Source: Hymenolepis diminuta (Eukaryota; Platyhelminthes; Cestoda; Cyclophyllidea; Hymenolepididae). Taken from it: a DNA stretch of 64,000 nt. A program made the translations under genes and the position numbers. The stretch lies in NCBI GenBank assembly GCA_900708905.1, contig CAADRB010000029.1, forward strand, positions 1,148,978-1,212,977. Direction: 5' to 3'. Position 1 is the first letter of the stretch. Every line of letters begins with the position of its first letter. Shown one piece after another: positions 60,451 through 64,000 of the stretch. The notes under the pieces were generated by a model. The model saw only the letters and a program-made list of their open reading frames with translations, did no database searches and had not been told where the DNA came from.

Positions 60451-63400
60451 AGACACAGAAGCGCCTCCCGTTCACTGCTGATGGACTAAAGGCCTGCCGC
60501 AGTTAACATAAACTAACTACTATTAATACCACTGATACTACTATTACTATTATTGATATTGAGAACTGTTTTGCTATTGTTGAACCTCTTTTCCGTGTGA
60601 AGTTTGTGTGTACGCGTTTGTAGTGATTTTAGCCCTCCATCTCCTCGACCCTGTTTAGGTATAATCTTTAATGCTGTATATTACCAATTCTGTTGAGACA
60701 ATGAAAGTAAAGAGGAGTTTTAGTTTTGTCTAACTTTAATGGCACCCTGTTTAGGTACAAGGTTTGTACTATTATTTCATATTGTGAGAAATCTAGTATA
60801 GACAGATTCAGTGGCATTGTCTTCAGATTTATTGGAGATAGATTTCTTAGTCAAATCAGTTTTATACTGCCCAAGATTAGGGTTGGATGACGCTTGCTAA
60901 TTACTATTGCTATCATTAATCTGGCAAAATCTTCGTAGTATCTACAGCATGAATATGCGGATATTGCGTGTAATTGAATTATCTGCGCCGTCATATCCAT
61001 TATTACCTCGACCAATGTACAATTACCTTCCCTTCAAAGCTGCATTACTTGTCTGAAGAAAATTGGTGGTAAAATTGAATGTCGATGTTTTGCATTTGAT
61101 CAAGCTTCTTGAAGAAAAAGGAATCAAAATTCAGCCTGACGGAGATTGGCTTGAAATTTCGTGTATTGCTTCATGTCTGCTGCGTGCGCAAGTTACTTTC
61201 TAATTTATCAAATTGAATGATATTGAAGGACTAACTCCTATGCATTTCTAAAATTCATTCATATTCCAAAAGATGTTGATTGATTGGTTCATGTGGTCCA
61301 AACTCTCATTCTCACAGTGCAGTTATCCAATCATTCTCATCATAGGTTTTAGGATAGGCTAGCTTAACTAATACAGTTTTCAGCGCTCGACAATTTTTGC
61401 ACGTCTTTAAAGTTCATGTCCAGTTATATTAAATGGTAATTGATAACATTCACTAGTACCTTCGCTCTCATCCATTAGAGAAACAGTGTTATTCAATTTT
61501 CTCCTTATGAAAATCACTGATGCCAGAATATGGTAAGCGTTATGTTTGTTTTCAGTGCCAGAAATTCACAAAGAATAAAAAAGAAAATAGAAGTCTCGAA
61601 TGTCTCATCGATCATACAAATGAACTTTTGATTTGTTATCTTATGAGTTCGCAATTAGTAAAATCTGATTAGCCCTACTATATTAGAACTATCTTGTGTT
61701 ACTTTGTTGCTTCAAAATCAGATGGGCCAGTTCTATAGAGTTCTACAATTCTAATGGCTTCCCAACCAAATCCATTGATCAATCACCCCTGAACATTAAC
61801 TCTCCCTCAAGAACCCAGGGAATCGGTGTGAAATTTCGGACCTTGGAACACTAGGTCATGAGGTAGCAAAATTTTTGCAAGGTCCAATGTATGAAGAATT
61901 TTGGAACGACTATCTCTTTAAATTTGAGGATATTGATCTTATTAGTCTTCCCTCTATTTATACTCCAAGAGCTATTTCGCTGTAGATTGCAGGAGTTATT
62001 CAATTAACTTTATTGCTTTATTTACATAAATATAAAACTTCTGATATGAGCGGTTTTGGAGTTAAAGTCCGATGGGTATGATAAACTGGACTGACAAAGC
62101 CAGATTAACATGTTTTTGCCCAACAACAAGTGAACATGTACCTGAATCTAATCAAGTCTAGCAATAACGTTAACAGAAAAGCATTTGAAATTAGTTTTTT
62201 GCAGAATAAGCTAGCAGTATCGATTAACATCTAACCTGTCAAAGTTTACATAAGTGGAGTGAGTTGATCTTGAGCTTTGAGGTCTATTATTATGGAATCA
62301 AAAGATTCACTTTGCAAATTTCAAAGTGGCTGATTTATTTGGTCTTTTGTAGCTCATGGAGTGCAATTTCAAGACTTATTTGTGCAAATTTAAGTGCACA
62401 AAATTTTCACTTTTGTTTTTTTTCTATTTTTTACTTTTAGGATGCAGATTGACGAGCTGGTATTGCCTTTATAAAATTGAACTTTCAATTAGGATATAAC
62501 AAGTTCATGACTTGTCGTGAGTAATAAAAGAATACTTATTGTACTCAAATTAAACTTAAGTAGAAAAAACACAACTGAGATCCTCCAAGAAACACGATTT
62601 GATATTCAAATGAGGTGGTTCACTTCCGTACATGACAAAGTGACTTATGCACATCAATTATTAGTTCTTAATAAAATGAGTAATATACTCACAATAAGAG
62701 TCAAAATAAATCCTGAGTAGCCAATGAATCTGCTTTTTAATTTGCCTTTAATTAATGTCACTTATTTCACATTACTAATTAAATTATTTAGCTAGGAAGC
62801 AAATCGGGAAGGTAAATTTAAAAACATGCAAATTATCTGTAATATTTTCTGCTTATAATGCAATGGGCTAAAGCCAGTGGGGATATATTCAATCGTGATG
62901 GTAATTTTTTTAGTAAATTTTCCTTAATTGGTTGTAATATGAATGAAGAATTTTTTCACCTTTTTCCCCTTTCTACATTAATTAGGAATAAATTTAACGC
63001 ACTTCACAAAACATTGATTAATTTTCCATATTCCTTGAAATGGGAAATAATTTAAAGTTGAAATATCGAAAATTCAGAGTAAATTATCTTTTACACTTTA
63101 CAAAGTGGCATTCTTTTTATCATAATTAAACTCTCGGTATGAATGAAAACGTAAGGTAAGATAGAAGTCATTTCTTATTTTAAGAACTAAATTCTACCAC
63201 TAATAATAATGAAAGTCAATATGCGGTAATATTAATAAGTAAAAAGGAAATGTCATTCCATTCGAATCCTCCCAGAAATGTTACAGAGCATTTCTGGCGT
63301 TCCTAGAAATTACTCTGAAAATTTTGCCCTTATTACTGCTAACTAGGTTGTTTAAATTATCATAATATTAACCGTAAAAGCTGGAATGTTTTAACATCCG

Positions 63401-64000
63401 ACAACCCCATGCCATTAAATTGCCAGAACCAATGTCCTCAACGTTGGAAGGTGCGAGAGTAATTGAATACGTCTTTTTAGGTTAGCAGAGAGACTGTATT
63501 GGGATCTAATTCACATAGTTTAAAGTGCCACTCATTATATTTGTGATGGTCTCGGGATACGATTATTTTATCCTGTCTTAAGTTTAGCGCAGATGGTGCC
63601 TTAGACAACTTCACTTTTTTATGAGCTACCTATTAAAACTATTTCGATCTCATTTTTCGTTTTTACAAAGCAAAACAACTCTAGTTCTAGATTTCGTTTC
63701 TTTTGGTCCTTCATGGGTTGAGATATTTGAGGAGTCATAATAGGTCAAAATTTAGTTTTAAAGGAGATTCGAAGGTAATATAACTGAATGGTAGTGTTTA
63801 TAACGCTGGCTTTTGTTAGTTCTTAGCCATTTATGAACCAGTTCTATGTCGTTCGATAGTAGAAAACGCCTAGGTATCAAAATTTAAAAGTTGGATGGTG
63901 TCACCACACACAATATTGGGTGCTTGTCAGTTGATTAGTTTAAGCTAATTTGTGCGGTTAGCTTTTTCAAATATATAGCTTGGTTTGCGAAATGTTGACG
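60451..64000. other. AT-rich DNA, no gene recognised
   Basis: Only short open frames are present. A weak tRNA-head-like stretch near 63,775-63,850 (TGAATGGTAGTGTTTATAACGCTGGC) could be another SINE relic. Nothing else could be assigned. Confidence 0.45.

Overview
This window is nuclear DNA from an animal, most probably a parasitic flatworm (trematode or cestode). The inference rests on AT-rich sequence, long introns beside several of only 29-48 bp, dispersed tRNA-derived and retrotransposon-derived repeats, and two animal genes that rebuild exon by exon. The species cannot be named from the sequence alone. There is no bacterial-style operon, CRISPR array, rRNA gene or intact mobile element. 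Two short assembly gaps (Ns) lie at 568-593 and 22810-22828.

Layout. 1-12,100 is repeat-rich and has no gene I can establish. It holds three dispersed-repeat families, a degenerate GGN/CCN low-complexity tract, and a run of exon-like pieces on the minus strand (8.1-9.1 kb) that do not join into one frame. 12,103-14,491 (+) is a four-exon gene for an unrecognised, probably nuclear, charged Ser-rich protein of about 402 aa with two introns of about 30 bp. Behind it on the minus strand is the fossil of an endonuclease-type (RTE-like) non-LTR retrotransposon (about 14.7-15.6 kb). 19,263-20,234 (+) carries the 3' exons of a small coiled-coil-like protein of unknown identity, ending about 190 bp from the stop codon of the convergent next gene.

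20,425-46,799 (-) is a complete 20-exon CASK gene (MAGUK scaffold: CaM-kinase-like domain, two L27, PDZ, SH3, guanylate-kinase-like). Every splice junction keeps frame and gives 932 aa, close to the human length. One exon (43,251-43,307, 57 nt) is a frame-neutral insertion in the kinase activation segment with no counterpart in human or fly CASK. 48,394-49,479 (-) is an intronless CaMK-like pseudokinase with a destroyed catalytic loop, bracketed by two same-orientation copies of one dispersed repeat and with a copy of another just upstream. 51,434-60,100 (+) is a complete six-exon YKT6 R-SNARE (198 aa) whose C-terminus is CCKLL instead of the mammalian CCAIM. 60,101-64,000 shows no recognisable gene.

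CASK and YKT6 both act in membrane traffic or synaptic scaffolding, but nothing here suggests co-regulation. The pseudokinase and YKT6 are divergent, with about 1.95 kb of repeat-containing DNA between them. The most notable items are the CASK activation-segment exon, the repeat-bracketed pseudokinase, the YKT6 prenylation motif and the ultra-short introns.
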